NCBI GenBank assembly: GCA_963281255.1
Contig: OY725488.1
Span: 10,885,524 to 10,949,523 of the forward strand
Direction of reading: 5' to 3'
Origin: Aphrocallistes beatrix
Lineage: Eukaryota > Porifera > Hexactinellida > Sceptrulophora > Aphrocallistidae
Length of the DNA stretch: 64,000 nucleotides
Shown: piece after piece, positions 42,359 to 53,437 of the stretch
How positions within the stretch are numbered: position 1 is the stretch's first letter
How the letters are laid out: each line of letters opens with the position of its first letter
The notes under the pieces: generated by a model
What the model was told of the DNA's origin: nothing
Seen by the model: the letters and a program-made list of their open reading frames with translations, nothing else
Databases searched by the model: none
Position numbers and translations under genes: made by a program

Positions 42359-43483
42359 TTAGGTTATAAGAAGTGGATTCGTAAGGCTAGGAGTGAACCT
42401 AGTACGGACTTTACCAAAACGATACTTCAAACTTTTCCAGAGTTTCATGCCGAAAAATCCAATACTGGGGAATAGGTACTGCAAACCAATGGAAAGAAAA
42501 GCAACTATCATTAGAGCTGTTTCGATCCATGAAACAATCTCAATACTGAGGTTGAGAACTTCAATCTGTTTGTTTGCTGTCAGTAAGGGTTCGTAGAGAG
42601 GAGTCCCATAGAGATAATGGAATAGACAGGGACCGTAGCGAATTGCTATGATAATTAGGAATAATCCTCTATTGATAATGCTAAATAATATTAAGGACAC
42701 CAAACCTATTCCTATCAGACTCATGAAGACAGCGAAATGTTTGCAGTTCTTGAAAAATCTCTTGACTATCTGACTACTCACACCTCTAACCTTATATTCT
42801 ATACATCTCCACTTAAGCGCTTTGAAGAAAGTCCGTGTCTGTCTAACCCAGATACAGAAATAGATCAAATTGATTACAGGATTAAAAAGTTCTTGTAAGA
42901 TGAAAAGTTGTGGAATAGATCCAGAGATTATTAAGAATATTCCAAACAGACATGAAACCAACAGGAAACGACGAACACACTTAAAAGGTTTACCATGGAT
43001 ATCATAGTATACGACATCTAGATATTTCATCAAGCTTGTTACCAGAGCTAGGACTAACAAAAATCCTGCTTCTCCAAAGGAAGTGGCTGCTGCTGCGATT
43101 GGATCCCTAATAACCCTGAAAACATCTAAGTTATACATCACCTCTGTGGTACAATTGTCAATTTTTTGATAATTTGATGGCGTCGTAGAGGTCCAAAAAC
43201 CTAGTTCAAATGCTAGTATTGCAATAGACTCAATGACATTGATTGCTAACATAAATGCATGCTTAACTATTTCTGCTTTGTAGTGGAGTGCTAGCTCTGA
43301 TGCGTTACCGAATATGTCTGTATCCACTTCCTTTATGCACTCACGGTATAATCTAACATAATACATTATCATCTTCACAAAGTAAACATCCCAAACTAAA
43401 GATAATATGAAGAGAAGGCATATGTATGGAACCATCAATAAGTATATATCATTACCAATGTGCTGAAAATAATGATTGATCAT
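42359..43483 (-). CDS. Multipass membrane receptor-like protein (M10)
   Basis: Intact, 374 aa, starting MINHYFQHIGNDIYLLM. It is closest to M13: both have VTSLMKYLDV after TM3, IRDP before TM3 and GIFLIISGSI at TM4. The third inner loop is QTRTFFKALKWRCIEYKVRG, followed by QIVKRFFKNCKHF. The outer loop is STTPSNYQKIDNCTTEVMYN. It has a canonical AATAAA about 65 nt after the stop, unlike most other M copies. Confidence 0.85.
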   Translation of the reverse strand: MINHYFQHIGNDIYLLMVPYICLLFILSLVWDVYFVKMIMYYVRLYRECIKEVDTDIFGNASELALHYKAEIVKHAFMLAINVIESIAILAFELGFWTSTTPSNYQKIDNCTTEVMYNLDVFRVIRDPIAAAATSFGEAGFLLVLALVTSLMKYLDVVYYDIHGKPFKCVRRFLLVSCLFGIFLIISGSIPQLFILQELFNPVINLIYFCIWVRQTRTFFKALKWRCIEYKVRGVSSQIVKRFFKNCKHFAVFMSLIGIGLVSLILFSIINRGLFLIIIAIRYGPCLFHYLYGTPLYEPLLTANKQIEVLNLSIEIVSWIETALMIVAFLSIGLQYLFPSIGFFGMKLWKSLKYRFGKVRTRFTPSLTNPLLIT

Positions 43484-43529
43484 CTTTATCTAATGTAGTC
43501 ACTTGTATAGCACAATGACTTATATCAAG

Positions 43530-43537
43530 TATTTATA
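43530..43537 (-). promoter_or_regulatory. TATA box of M10
   Basis: Minus-strand TATAAATA, 47-54 nt before the ATG at 43483. Confidence 0.7.
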
Positions 43538-43539
43538 CA

Positions 43540-44320
43540 GGAACTTGAGATTCTCCACAATGAAATTATAATGTTAGCATGACTAACTGGAGTACAACAG
43601 GATATTTTATATGAATCACTTCTCAATCACGATATCTAGTAATCAGATAAACTTTCCCATATGATATCATCCAATATTATACATAGCACTGACAACAAAA
43701 TATCAAATTCTAAAGAAATTTCAATGATTGGTAGAAATATTTTGTGAAATTAAACTAATTGAAACGTGATTTAGTGTTGTATTTTTATATATCCTCTTGT
43801 CTAAGCGAAAAATTGAATTTTAAACCCTGATTTTGCTGTTTGACTGCCAGTGCCGTCAAGAGATATTACGAATCACCTGGTTAGAAATCTGCTTGACTCT
43901 CCTCAACTCCAAACCCTTAACACCGGAGAGCAATCAATTAATTATACTTTTATATCCTATTTTAATCGTACCGGAAACCAAAGATCTTGATTATGCCGAA
44001 AGAATTAGAATACAAGATAGAATACGCTGTTTGTGCCAGAGTACTAAATATTTTCTAGAATCCATTTAAATTTTCTACGTAATCGATGAGATTAAAGGTT
44101 ATTCATGAATATTTTGCACAAGAAAGAATTTAGACCAAAACTAGGATCAACATTATCAATGTTACTGATGCTGTTAATTGGCAGTAACGTTAATTTTGTT
44201 CCATTCGATGCATCCCAAAAACCCCAATTTTTTTCATTTGTGTACAACCTACTTGTAGGTAGGTCTCTTTTTCAACTTTTAGTCTAAGTTTTTTAAAAAT
44301 TTTATTTATCTGCACGAGAG
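43540..44320. other. M10 upstream flank
   Basis: Bases 43540-43840 match other M upstream flanks. 43840-44040 (GCCAGTGCCGTCAAG to GAATACGCTG) has no counterpart that I see and codes for nothing recognisable. 44110-44320 belongs to the duplicated spacer described at 7560-8040. Confidence 0.45.
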
Positions 44321-44514
44321 TATCAGATTATATCGGGGAATGTACAATCTTACTACCAATATGTAATGGTTCGATTTCTTTGATTTATAATCTCCTTTAT
44401 GAGGTATAATTCACCATGCTAAGATGAAGACTTTTCTTCAGACAGTATATTGTACATATATTTCAGGTTAATCATGATGTTATGAAGATAAAACTTTAGT
44501 GATTACCTTTGCAG

Positions 44515-44810
44515 AATATTCTCAGTCATTATTTCCATTACTTTGATATTAATACATGAATGTCACTACTTTCTTAGACATGTACCTTGATGAGTCTTTA
44601 GTATTGGAGAGCATGCCTAATTTACGGGACGGAAAGACATCCCGTCCCGTAAATTAGGCATCTTAACTAGTCCCGTCTCTGTTGGATGTCTTCTTTATAA
44701 AACTGATTCTATATTATTTTCAATTGTACTGTAATTACTTGAAAAGGTAAAAGACATTGCTACTCGGTTGCTCTTCAGAGCTCTCCAGCACAAAGTTGAA
44801 ATTGGTTAAT
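44515..44810 (+). pseudogene. Decayed P-subfamily 5' region
   Basis: TTTCCATTACTTTGATATTAATAC and, after a small MITE, GGATGTCTTCTTTATAAAAC match the first 40 P codons. GCTCTTCAGAGCTCTCCAGC...AAGTTGAAATTG is the SSELALHYKVEI block. Many indels. Confidence 0.5.
44610..44685. mobile_element. GGGCATGCC palindromic MITE, copy D (damaged)
   Basis: GCATGCCTAATTTACGGGACGG and CCGTCCCGTAAATTAGGCATC are inverted copies, followed by a partial extra unit. It lies within the P relic. The right end is lost, so no duplication can be read. Confidence 0.65.
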
Positions 44811-45084
44811 ATTTGAAGAAATGAGATTTTGAAAATTTAAAGAATATTGTTTTGGGTGATATATTTCTCTTAAAATACTCATTTTCTTAGCAAATCTTCG
44901 ATGTCGGTGAAAGTCCTTAAATTAATCAGCTACCTTTTCAAGGTGACGTTATGTGGGACAGGTAGCTCCTTCACACATGACAACCTGCGCCACGATGAAA
45001 GCAGGGGCACATCGTTGAATTTCGCTGGACATGACGGAAAACAATAGGAAATTATTATGCATAGAATGCAAAACATCGGGATAT

Positions 45085-45195
45085 GATAGAGGAATTTTAT
45101 GTAAAATCGGGACACTCGAAAAATTAGTTCAATAAGAGGGTGAAAAAAGCGGGATGTCCCGCCAAAAACGGGACAGTTGGTATGTATGCTAATAG
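45085..45195. repeat. Dispersed GCGGGATGTCCCGCC repeat
   Basis: AAAAGCGGGATGTCCCGCCAAAAACGGGACAGTTGG contains a GGGATGTCCC dyad. A matching block is at 48060-48110, and related blocks at 60-215 and 52960-53060. Confidence 0.55.
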
Positions 45196-45579
45196 TTAAA
45201 TTAAAATTGTCATAAGATCTCTGTCTGACACTAATGGTAATATACTAAATGTTCTGTGTCATTTGATTTGTCCAAAAAATCCAATTATAGAATTCAGACC
45301 TTTTCTCATTCATGTACAACCCACTTGTAGTTAGCCTTCCTTTTTACCGGTAGTGATTGTTTTTTGAAATCTTTATTAGCACTAGAGTATCAGATTAAGT
45401 ATGCCAGGGAATGTCCAATCTTACTACTAATATGTAATGGTTCAAACTTCTTTGATACATAATCTCCTCATATAGTTCTATCCTCTATGCTAAGATGGAC
45501 AGATTTACCTTAATACAGCATACATAATATATTTAATATTAAACCATAATGCTATAGAGATGCTATAGAGAAAAACGAT

Positions 45580-45730
45580 CAGAAAAATGATCGAGATCGT
45601 GATTGCAAATACTACTACTTTCTTAGACATGATTCCTAATGATATTTTATTTGGTGTGGGATTTTAATAATAGAAGCAACCTATCACTAATAACACTCCA
45701 TCATCAAGTTGAAAAAGTCAATAAGATTTA
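45580..45730 (+). pseudogene. Heavily decayed P-subfamily 5' region
   Basis: ACTTTCTTAGACATG, then TTTGGTGTGGGATTT and CACTCCATCATCAAGTTGAAAAAGT follow the order of the better relics at 8060 and 38740. Only positional similarity remains. Confidence 0.4.
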
Positions 45731-45739
45731 CTTAGCACA

Positions 45740-46264
45740 CGGTAACATGTATACAGGTATCTAATCGTTAAATTCAAATTACTATATACTTTCTTTCTAA
45801 TACTATTGTGGCAATATACATTGTGAGCATACATATTTGTTCTGCGCTAAGTAGCAATTCCTAATTAGCGCAGAACATATACGGTCTATCTAATTAGTAC
45901 TGCCGATTAAAGATTATGAAGATAGACAGAATCATACGGAGCAAATCTTTATTGGTGCGGCGAAGTGGTGTTTAAACCACCACATCCATGCACCTGCTCC
46001 TGCACCCCTGAAATGCATTTATTATTATGCTTCGGGGGGAGAAATGCAATATTTGAAAACTTTGAAAGTTGGATAACATAAGAGGAAAAGTTAAAAACTC
46101 CAATTTTAGATATATTTATTCGAAATTTCGACCCTACTACTAATGAAGTATTCAAAGAGTTCCTAATGTTAAAAGAAAAAATTAGAAATGGAGCACTTTA
46201 TTTCAAACAAATAAACAAAAGACAATCAAAATACAGATATAATTCTAAAGGCCTGAGTTTAATG
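45740..46264. other. M11 3' flank
   Basis: Contains the empty site of the 39156-39761 element, an imperfect hairpin TTCTGCGCTAA...TTAGCGCAGAA (45840-45886), the M-type cassette from 45945 and a minus-strand AATAAA at 46197-46202. Confidence 0.55.
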
Positions 46265-47389
46265 TTAAGTTATAAGAAGTGGATTCGTAAGGCTAGGAGT
46301 GAACCTAGTACGGACTTTACCAAAACGATATTTCAAACTTTTCGAGAGTTTCATAACGAAAAAAATAATGCTGGCGAATAGGTACTGCAAACCAATGGAA
46401 AGATGAGCAACTATCATTAGAGCTGAGCCGATCCATGAAACAATCTCAATACTGAGGTTGAGAGCTTCAATCTGTTTGTTTGTTGTTAGTAAGGGCTCGT
46501 AGAGAGGAGTTCCATAGAGATGATGGAATAGACAGGGACCGTAGTGAATTGCTATAGTGATTAAGAGAAATCCTTTATTGACAATGATAAATAAAATTAA
46601 GGATAGAAAACCTATTCCTATCGTACTTATAAAGACAGCGAAATGACGGCAACTCTCAACGGATCTCTTAACTATATGACGACTAACACCTCTAATCTTA
46701 TATTCTACACACCTCCACCTTAGTGTATTGTAAAAAATCCGAGTCTGTCTAGCCCAGATTCAGAAATAGATAAGAACGATGACAGACTCCAAAAGTGCTT
46801 GCAAAATGAAAAGTTGTGGGATTGATCTGGTAATAATCAAGGAAATTCCAACCAAACTTGAAACCAGGAGAAAACGGTGAACATCTTTAAATGGTTTACC
46901 ATGGATATCATGATATATGACATCTAGATACTTCATCAAGCATATCACTAGAGCTAAGGAAATCAAAAATGCTGCTTCTCCAAAGGACGTGGCTACTGCT
47001 GCGATTGGATCTGAAATAACTCTAAAAACGTCTAAATTGTAAATATTTCCTGTAGTACAATTGTAGTTTATTTGATAATTTGATGGTTTTGAAGATATCC
47101 AATAACCCAATTCAAATGTTAGTACTGCAATAAATTCAAAAGCATTGATTGCTAACATAAATGCATACTTAACTATTTCTGTTTTGTAATGGAGTGCTAG
47201 CTCTGATGCGTTACCGAATATGTCTGTATTTGCTTCCTTCATACATTCACGGTATAATCTGACATAATACACAATCATCTTCACAAAGTAAACATCCCAA
47301 ACTAAAGATAATATGAAGAGAAGGCATATGTATGGAACAATCAGTAAGTATATATCATTACTAATGTTTTGGAAATAGTGATTGAGCAT
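46265..47389 (-). pseudogene. Multipass membrane receptor-like gene M11, single nonsense codon
   Basis: Full 1125-nt length from ATG 47389 to the stop at 46265. The cysteine codon of the TM5 YFCIW motif is TGA (46760-46762) instead of TGT, which ends the product after 209 residues. The frame I followed beyond it keeps the family blocks to the tail, so damage appears limited to this one base. Promoter and poly(A) signal are intact. It could be a fresh pseudogene or a segregating null allele. Confidence 0.82.
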
Positions 47390-47435
47390 ATTTATATAAT
47401 GTAGTCACTTGCATAGTGAAATAGTTTATATTCAG

Positions 47436-47443
47436 TATTTATA
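47436..47443 (-). promoter_or_regulatory. TATA box of M11
   Basis: Minus-strand TATAAATA, 47-54 nt before the ATG at 47389. Confidence 0.65.
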
Positions 47444-47449
47444 CAAGTA

Positions 47450-48740
47450 CTCGAGTTTGTCCATGTTAGCATGGCTAATTTGAGTACAGCAGGAGATAAT
47501 ACATCGATTATTCCTGATCATTGCATCTAGCATCTAGATGAATATTGTATATATTATATACGTTCATCCGCATGGGGATGAACGTCTTTAATAACACGAA
47601 TATTCCCATGATATTGTCCGACATTATAGTCAGATAATTAGATATCAAATTCGAAGGAAACTTCAATGATTGTTAAATAATCTAATGTATTTGATATTTT
47701 TGCCTCAATTTTGTAAAGTGAAAAAGTTTGACTCCTGATTTAGCTGAATGACGAAAATTTAAGATATTTGTATATACCAAATATGAATTAGAATCAGCAT
47801 TATCAAATTCTTGATTTTTTTATTTGAAATAACATTACTATTGTTCCACTTGATTAGTCCAAACAATTCCCAATTTTAAAATTCAGAACGATTTTCATCT
47901 ATGTACAACCTACTACAACCTACTTTAGTTTTATTTTTTACCTCTGATTGAAGATTTTTTATTTATTACCACTAGAACATTTTATTTATCTGCACGAGAG
48001 TATCGGATTATATCCGGAAATGTACAATCTTACTACCAATATGTAATGGTTCGATCTTTTTTAAAAAGCGGGGGGACGTCACGCCAAAAACGGGATAATT
48101 GGTATGTATGCTACTTGTTAAATTAAAATTGTTATACGATCTCTTTCTGACACTAATGGTAATATACATCGTGTGTATATATGTTCTGCGTCATTTGATT
48201 TGTCCAAAAAATTTCCAATTATAGAATTCAGACCTTTTCTCATTTATGTACAACCCACTTGTAGTTTTCCTTGCTTTTCCTTTTTACCGGTACTGATTGT
48301 TTTTTGAAATCTTTGTTTGCACTAGAGTATCAGATTAAGTATGCCAGGGAATGTCCAATCTTACTACTAGTATGTAATGGTTCAAACTTCTTTGATACAT
48401 AATCTCCTCATATAGTTCTATCCTCTATGCTAAGATGAGCAGATTTCCCTTAATACAGCATACATAATATATTTAATATTAAACCATAATGCTATAGAGA
48501 TGCTATATATAAAAACGATCGGAAAAATGATCGAGATCGTGATTGCTATCCTTTTCGAAATTTTAATTTTGATTGGGATCGTCGATTATAATAATATCAT
48601 CTAAGATCGGGATCGGGAACGCAAGCGTTTTCATGATCAACTAATGCCCTAATTCCCAATAAGTACATTGATATTGATGCCTAAAAGATTCTTAATGATA
48701 TTTTATTTGGTAAGGGATTTTAATAATAGAAAAAAATTTT
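47450..48740. other. M11 upstream flank and second copy of a duplicated spacer
   Basis: 47560-47585 holds a small hairpin (CGTTCATCC...GGATGAACG). 48060-48500 duplicates 45130-45560 closely. 48510-48650 carries a GATCG-rich segment (AAAATGATCGAGATCGTGATTG) also at 45572 and 63500-63630. A P relic trace ends at 48730. Confidence 0.5.
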
Positions 48741-49172
48741 TTGTTTGTTGTTAGTAAGGGCTTGTAGAGACGAGTCCCATAGAGATGATGGAATAGACAG
48801 GGACCGTAGTGAATTAGTATCGTGATTAGGAAAAATCCTCCACTGACAATGCTAAATAAAATCAAAGACAGAAAACCTATTCACACCATACTCATAATGA
48901 CAGTGAAATTTTGGCAGTTCTCGACTGATCTCCTGAGTATCTGACGACTCACACCTCTAATCTTATATTCTACACACCTCCACCTTAAGGTCTTGTAGAA
49001 AGTCCGAGTCTGTCTAACCCAGGCATAGAAATAGATAAGAACGATGGGAGACCCAAAAAGTTCTTGTAAGATGAAAAGTTGTGGGATTGATCCGGTAATA
49101 ATCAAAAATATTCCAATCAAGCATGAAACCAGAAGAAAACGATGAACATTCTCAAAGGGCTTACCATGGATG
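48741..49172 (-). pseudogene. Internal fragment of an M gene (M12)
   Basis: Homology runs from HIHGKPFENV (after TM3) to LTTNKQ, so both gene ends are missing. GGA of the MGIG motif has become TGA at about 48881. The 5' side is joined to an M 3'-flank cassette at 49173 and the 3' side to a P relic at 48740, so both edges are recombination junctions. No promoter. Confidence 0.78.
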
Positions 49173-49656
49173 TGAACTAAGAAAAGGTGAATGAGTAAAT
49201 AGTTCCATTGAAATCGGTACTTCACAAATTATTAACCATTTAAAGTATGTATATTAGAAATCATAAATAGGATTTCTTTAAATTGTGTACTAAAGGCTGT
49301 TTTCTCCTTTCTCGGTTTTGTGTTCCAAAGATTAGTGTACATATCCGTGCGTTATTTTAATAAAGCCCTAAAATCCACACCCATGTCCGCCTGTACCACA
49401 AATATTCCGCACTTATGCCACACCAAAGCCGCATCATTGGGACCGCCATACCGTAATTATGACAAAATATTGACCTGGTCTACAGGGTTGATATTTGGTT
49501 AGAATCTATTGCAATGTTTCAAGGGAAAAATTGATTTGAAACTTCACAAGCTAAGTAACATAAAAAGGTTAAAACTCCTTTCTAGGTCTAAAACATATTT
49601 TGCCAAGGATTTTTTGATTAATAATTAGATCTATTATTCAAATAGTTCCCGGTGTT
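49173..49656. other. M13 3' cassette, left part
   Basis: Matches 41808-42265 (CTAAGAAAAGGTG...AATAGTTCCCGGTGTT) and stops where the 774-bp insertion begins. It resumes at 50431. Confidence 0.6.
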
Positions 49657-50430
49657 GCAATCTTATATATTAAAATGCTAGGATTTTTTTTTAGGTGTTT
49701 GTCCGAATTGATTGAAGAATTGGGAAGTCATAGAGGTGTGAAAATTGGCATGTAGGTGTCAAATGATATGACTATGATTAAGTTCTAAGATCTAAGCGAA
49801 ATTTAACATCTCTGCAAAAAAATGGAAAACAATTTTTCGCACCTTTTCTATACAAAATAAATGACTACACTATCACAATAGAAACCATTGTACGACACTA
49901 CAATATATCGTCATTGTTATTAATACTTCAAAGCCACAACTTAAGTTTGATATCTTAAATGTATTATAATGTATGGCAATAAAAAAGATTATGTGCATAT
50001 TTTCACACCTTTATATACATATTTTCACACCATTTGATGAATTTTGAAAATAATGCTAGAGACTAGCTTCCAACGGTTGACATGGGGTTTGTAGGGGTGT
50101 AGATTTCGAAAATGATATTTTCAGATTTATATAATAAATTATTTGTTTACTTTTGTTTACATTAGATACATAAAGTAAACAAATCTCAAAAATCTCCCAG
50201 AAACTTGCTTTCAACGGTTGACATGGGGTTTTTAGTACTGTAGATTTCGAATATTATATTTTCGGATCTATGAGAAATTATTCGTCGACATTGCTTACAA
50301 TATTTATATAAAGGAAAAAATTCCAAAATATGTTAGATTGAGTGACTCCAGGCGCCCGCAGGGCGACTCTGCGGACACACAGTGTCCGCAAGCCGCGCAG
50401 CGCAAGTAAGCGAAGCGCGCTCGTATATGA
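49657..50430. mobile_element. 774-bp insertion with GC-rich 3' hairpin, class uncertain
   Basis: Recognised because it splits the M13 3' cassette relative to M10. The left edge is GCAATCTTATATATTAAAATGC. The right edge is a GC-rich segment (50350-50425: GCAGGGCGACTCTGCGGACAC...GTGTCCGCAAGCC...AGCGAAGCGCGCTCG) that can fold. No terminal inverted repeat or target duplication is evident, which would suit a Helitron-like element, but no diagnostic TC...CTRR ends are clear. Inside are two diverged 70-bp direct repeats (50062, 50202). Confidence 0.5.
50062..50275. repeat. Two direct repeats, about 140 bp apart
   Basis: CAACGGTTGACATGGGGTTT followed by GTAGATTTCGAA and TATTTTC(A/G)GAT occurs at 50062-50130 and again at 50202-50275. 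Confidence 0.7.
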
Positions 50431-50512
50431 TTAAAATGGAGCACTTTATTTTAAAACAAACAAATAAGCAGCATACAAGATACAGATACTATCCAAAGGC
50501 CTGATTAAAATG

Positions 50513-51637
50513 TTAAGTTACAAGAAGTGGATTCGTAAGGCTAGGAGTGAACCTAGTGCGGACTTTACCAAAACGATACTTCAAACTTTTCCAGAGTTTC
50601 ATTACGAAAAATCCAATGCTGGCGAATAGGTACTGTAAACCTATTGAAAGATAAGCAACTATCATTAGAGCTGTTCCGATCCATAATACAATCTCAATAC
50701 TGAGGTTGAGAGCGTCAATCTGTTTGTTTGCTGTCAGTAAGGACTCGTAGAGAGGAGTCCCATAGAGGTGATGGAATAGACAGGGACCGTAGTGAATTGC
50801 TATTATAGTTAGGAATGATCCTCTATTGATAATGGTAAATAATATTAAGGACAGCAAACCTATTCCCATCAGACTCATAAAGACAGCGAAGTGTTGGCAG
50901 TTCTTGACTGATCTCTTGACTATCTGACTACTCACACCTCTAATCTTAAATTCTACACACCTCCACCTCAGTGTCTTGTAGAAAGTCCGAGTCTGTCTAA
51001 CCCAGATACAGAAATAGATAAGATTGATAACAGAATTAAATAGTTCTTGTAAGATGAAAAGTTGTGTAATAGATCCCGAAATTATTAAGAAAATTCCAAA
51101 CAAACATGAAAGCAAAAGGAAACGACTAATATACTTAAAAGGTTTACCATGGATATCATGATAGATAACATCTAGATATTTCATCAAGCTTGTCACCAGA
51201 GCTAGGGACAATAAAAATCCTGCTTCTCCAAAGGAAGTGGCTGCTGCCGCGAAAGGATCTCTAATAGCCCTGAAAACATCTAACCTATACATCATTTCTG
51301 TGGTACAATTGTCAATTTTTTGAAAATTTGATGGCATTGAAGAGATCCAAAATCCTGATTCGAATGTTAGTACTGCAATAAATTCAATGACATTGATTGC
51401 TAGCATAAATGCATACTTAACTATTTCTGTTTTGTAATGGAGTGCTAGCTCTGATGCATTACCGAGTATGTCTGTATTCGCTTCCTTCATGCACTCACGG
51501 TATAATCTAGCATAATACATTATCATCTTCACAAAGTAAATATCCCAAGCTAAAGATAACATGATGAGAAAACAAATGTATGGAATCATCAGTAAATAAA
51601 AATCATCACCAATGTGCTGAAAATAACGATTGAGCAT
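50513..51637 (-). CDS. Multipass membrane receptor-like protein (M13)
   Basis: Intact, 374 aa, starting MLNRYFQHIGDDFYLLM. It is a sister of M10. AWDIYFVKMIMYYARLY replaces the usual WDVYFVK...YYVRLY. The outer loop is SSMPSNFQKIDNCTTEMMYR. TM4 ends SGSITQLF, and the third inner loop ends VEFKIRG. A canonical poly(A) signal (minus-strand AATAAA at 50445-50450) lies about 65 nt past the stop. Confidence 0.85.
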   Translation of the reverse strand: MLNRYFQHIGDDFYLLMIPYICFLIMLSLAWDIYFVKMIMYYARLYRECMKEANTDILGNASELALHYKTEIVKYAFMLAINVIEFIAVLTFESGFWISSMPSNFQKIDNCTTEMMYRLDVFRAIRDPFAAAATSFGEAGFLLSLALVTSLMKYLDVIYHDIHGKPFKYISRFLLLSCLFGIFLIISGSITQLFILQELFNSVINLIYFCIWVRQTRTFYKTLRWRCVEFKIRGVSSQIVKRSVKNCQHFAVFMSLMGIGLLSLILFTIINRGSFLTIIAIHYGPCLFHHLYGTPLYESLLTANKQIDALNLSIEIVLWIGTALMIVAYLSIGLQYLFASIGFFVMKLWKSLKYRFGKVRTRFTPSLTNPLLVT

Positions 51638-51686
51638 CTTTAACTAATGTAGTCACTTGTAAAGCGATATTGTTTAGTATATAAAG

Positions 51687-51694
51687 TATTTATA
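51687..51694 (-). promoter_or_regulatory. TATA box of M13
   Basis: Minus-strand TATAAATA, 50-57 nt before the ATG at 51637. Confidence 0.7.
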
Positions 51695-51699
51695 CAAGA

Positions 51700-52374
51700 A
51701 CTTGAGAATCTTCCTGAGGGAATTATCATGCTGGCTAGACTATTATGAGTATAACAGGATATTTTAATACAATAATATTTTGAACCTTATGTCTAATTGT
51801 ATCAGATGAACTTTCCTAAGATGTCATCAGATATCTTTGAACAAACTCACAATTATATATCGAACTAAAATTTCCTCTTATCAAAGCAAAACTTAGAAAG
51901 GTTTAGCTCCTGATTTTGCTGGATGACTACATACAAACTAGAATGCGTTGTTTGTACTAAGTATTCCAAAGTTGTCCCCATCTGGATAAATCTTTGAGAA
52001 ATCATCTTCCATATACTCAACTAGATCAAAGGCGATTTCTAAATATTCCACCACAAAACAAAACTCGTTTTAATTTTTTGTGATAGTATGAGAAAATATT
52101 TCAGGAAATATATCTATGGACTTTATTTAACTTAGCCTCAATTAATGTAAATATACAGTCGACTCCACTTAATCGTGGTTTACATTGAACCATTGTTTGC
52201 AGGACTCGAATATTTCTCACACATGGAAGCAAATATACTGTTTTCGGGTAATAGAGTTCCCGTTTTAATCGGACCAAGATGTCCTCTGGCCGATGCGATC
52301 CTATTAAGCAGATTCGCTAATCTCAATTGATACTCTATTTCAAGAATCTATATTTCACATACGTATATATGTAC
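51700..52374. other. M13 upstream flank with a pogo-like remnant
   Basis: 51700-52140 is the usual M upstream flank. At 52156 CAGTCGACTCCACTTAATCG after TA is the left end of a pogo-like element. A similar inverted end, CCGATTAAGCGGAGTTGA, stands at about 60551. The right end here is not identified. Confidence 0.5.
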
Positions 52375-52757
52375 CGTATTTCCCTGAATAAGCGCCGGGT
52401 CTAAAGGGTGAGCGAGATAAATAAGCGCCGGGACTCGAATAAGCGTCGGGCGCCGGGGCATTTTAGTTCTCTGAACATCATATCAAACTAGTGTTCTCAG
52501 TAGTGGCATAGATACAAGTGCTTTTTGAAACATTACATCATCCTTTTTTAATAGAACTAACATTCTCAGTTGTGGCAAAAATAAAAGTGCCAGTCAATAT
52601 AGTAAACAAAAAAAGTAAACAAAAAAAAGCGCCGGGTCGAAATAGCAAATGAAGAAAATAAGCGCTGGGGCTTGAATAAGCGCTGGTTTAAATAAGCGCC
52701 GGGTCTAAAGGGTGCACGAAATAAATAAGCGCCCGGGCGCTTATTCGAAGCAATACG
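52375..52757. mobile_element. MITE with GAATAAGCGCC ends, about 383 bp
   Basis: Left end CGTATTTCCCTGAATAAGCGCC; right end inverted CGTATTGCTTCGAATAAGCGCC. Six or more AATAAGCGC(C/T)GGG modules cluster near the two ends around an AT-rich middle. No coding frame. Confidence 0.7.
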
Positions 52758-52959
52758 TATGCTCCGTAGGGTGCCTACCAATAATTTGTCGAAGGCTATT
52801 ATATTATATCAGCAAATGGTCAAATAAGCAATTATTGAACTTAATAGTTTCTTTATATTCAAGGCAAACATTCATGACAAACTAGCAAGTGTAGACCAAG
52901 ATAATCGGAGTTCTGGCGGGCCTGTATGAAGTTCTATGTAAATGAGTATGGTCATTACC

Positions 52960-53060
52960 AACCGCGGATCAGTTTGGCGGGATATCTCTCTTTTTCGGAC
53001 AAATTTTGAGAGTAATGTCCCGCGATAGCGTTCCAAAAAGTGGAATTGCCCCGCTTTTCA
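52960..53060. repeat. Dispersed GGGACA repeat, inverted copy
   Basis: Inverted relative of 60-215: GAGAGTAATGTCCCGCG, then CCAAAAAGTGGAATTGCCCCGC and CAGTGTATG. Confidence 0.5.
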
Positions 53061-53228
53061 GTGTATGTGACAAATAGGGTTAAATAAGTCATGGTAAATA
53101 CTACTAACGCCCCGGTAAAGGTTAGTTATATCCAGCTTGTGAATAGATCTCTTGAAATCTGTTGATCACAAATTCTAAATCATTTAAAGCAAAGAAATAT
53201 CTAGGACCTCGAGACGGTCCTTTAGGCG

Positions 53229-53413
53229 TGTCACGAATACGGTGTTAGATATGGGGGGTCTAGATCTAGTCAATAGTAGGCGTATAGCCTCTTAGTTATT
53301 TATACCTCACAGCTATAGTGGTTAGGTGCATTTCCTTACTTATTTGTATTTCTTTATTAATCTAGCCCACAATTATATCCTTTGTGTGTCCTAATACGAT
53401 TGATCTCGATACA
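53229..53413 (+). repeat. 5' LTR, 185 bp
   Basis: TGTCACGAATACGG ... GATCTCGATACA. It contains TTATTTATACC and a late ATTTCTTTATTAATC. The bases after it (TAAATACAAATAAG) do not start with the TGG typical of tRNA-primed elements, so the primer is unclear. Confidence 0.9.
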
Positions 53414-53437
53414 TAAATACAAATAAGTTTCCCAGAA

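Noticed and set aside
50350-50425. GC-rich hairpin considered as a tRNA or small structural RNA
   Set aside because: No cloverleaf, A/B box or anticodon arm can be drawn; copies occur at insertion edges, which fits a mobile-element end better.
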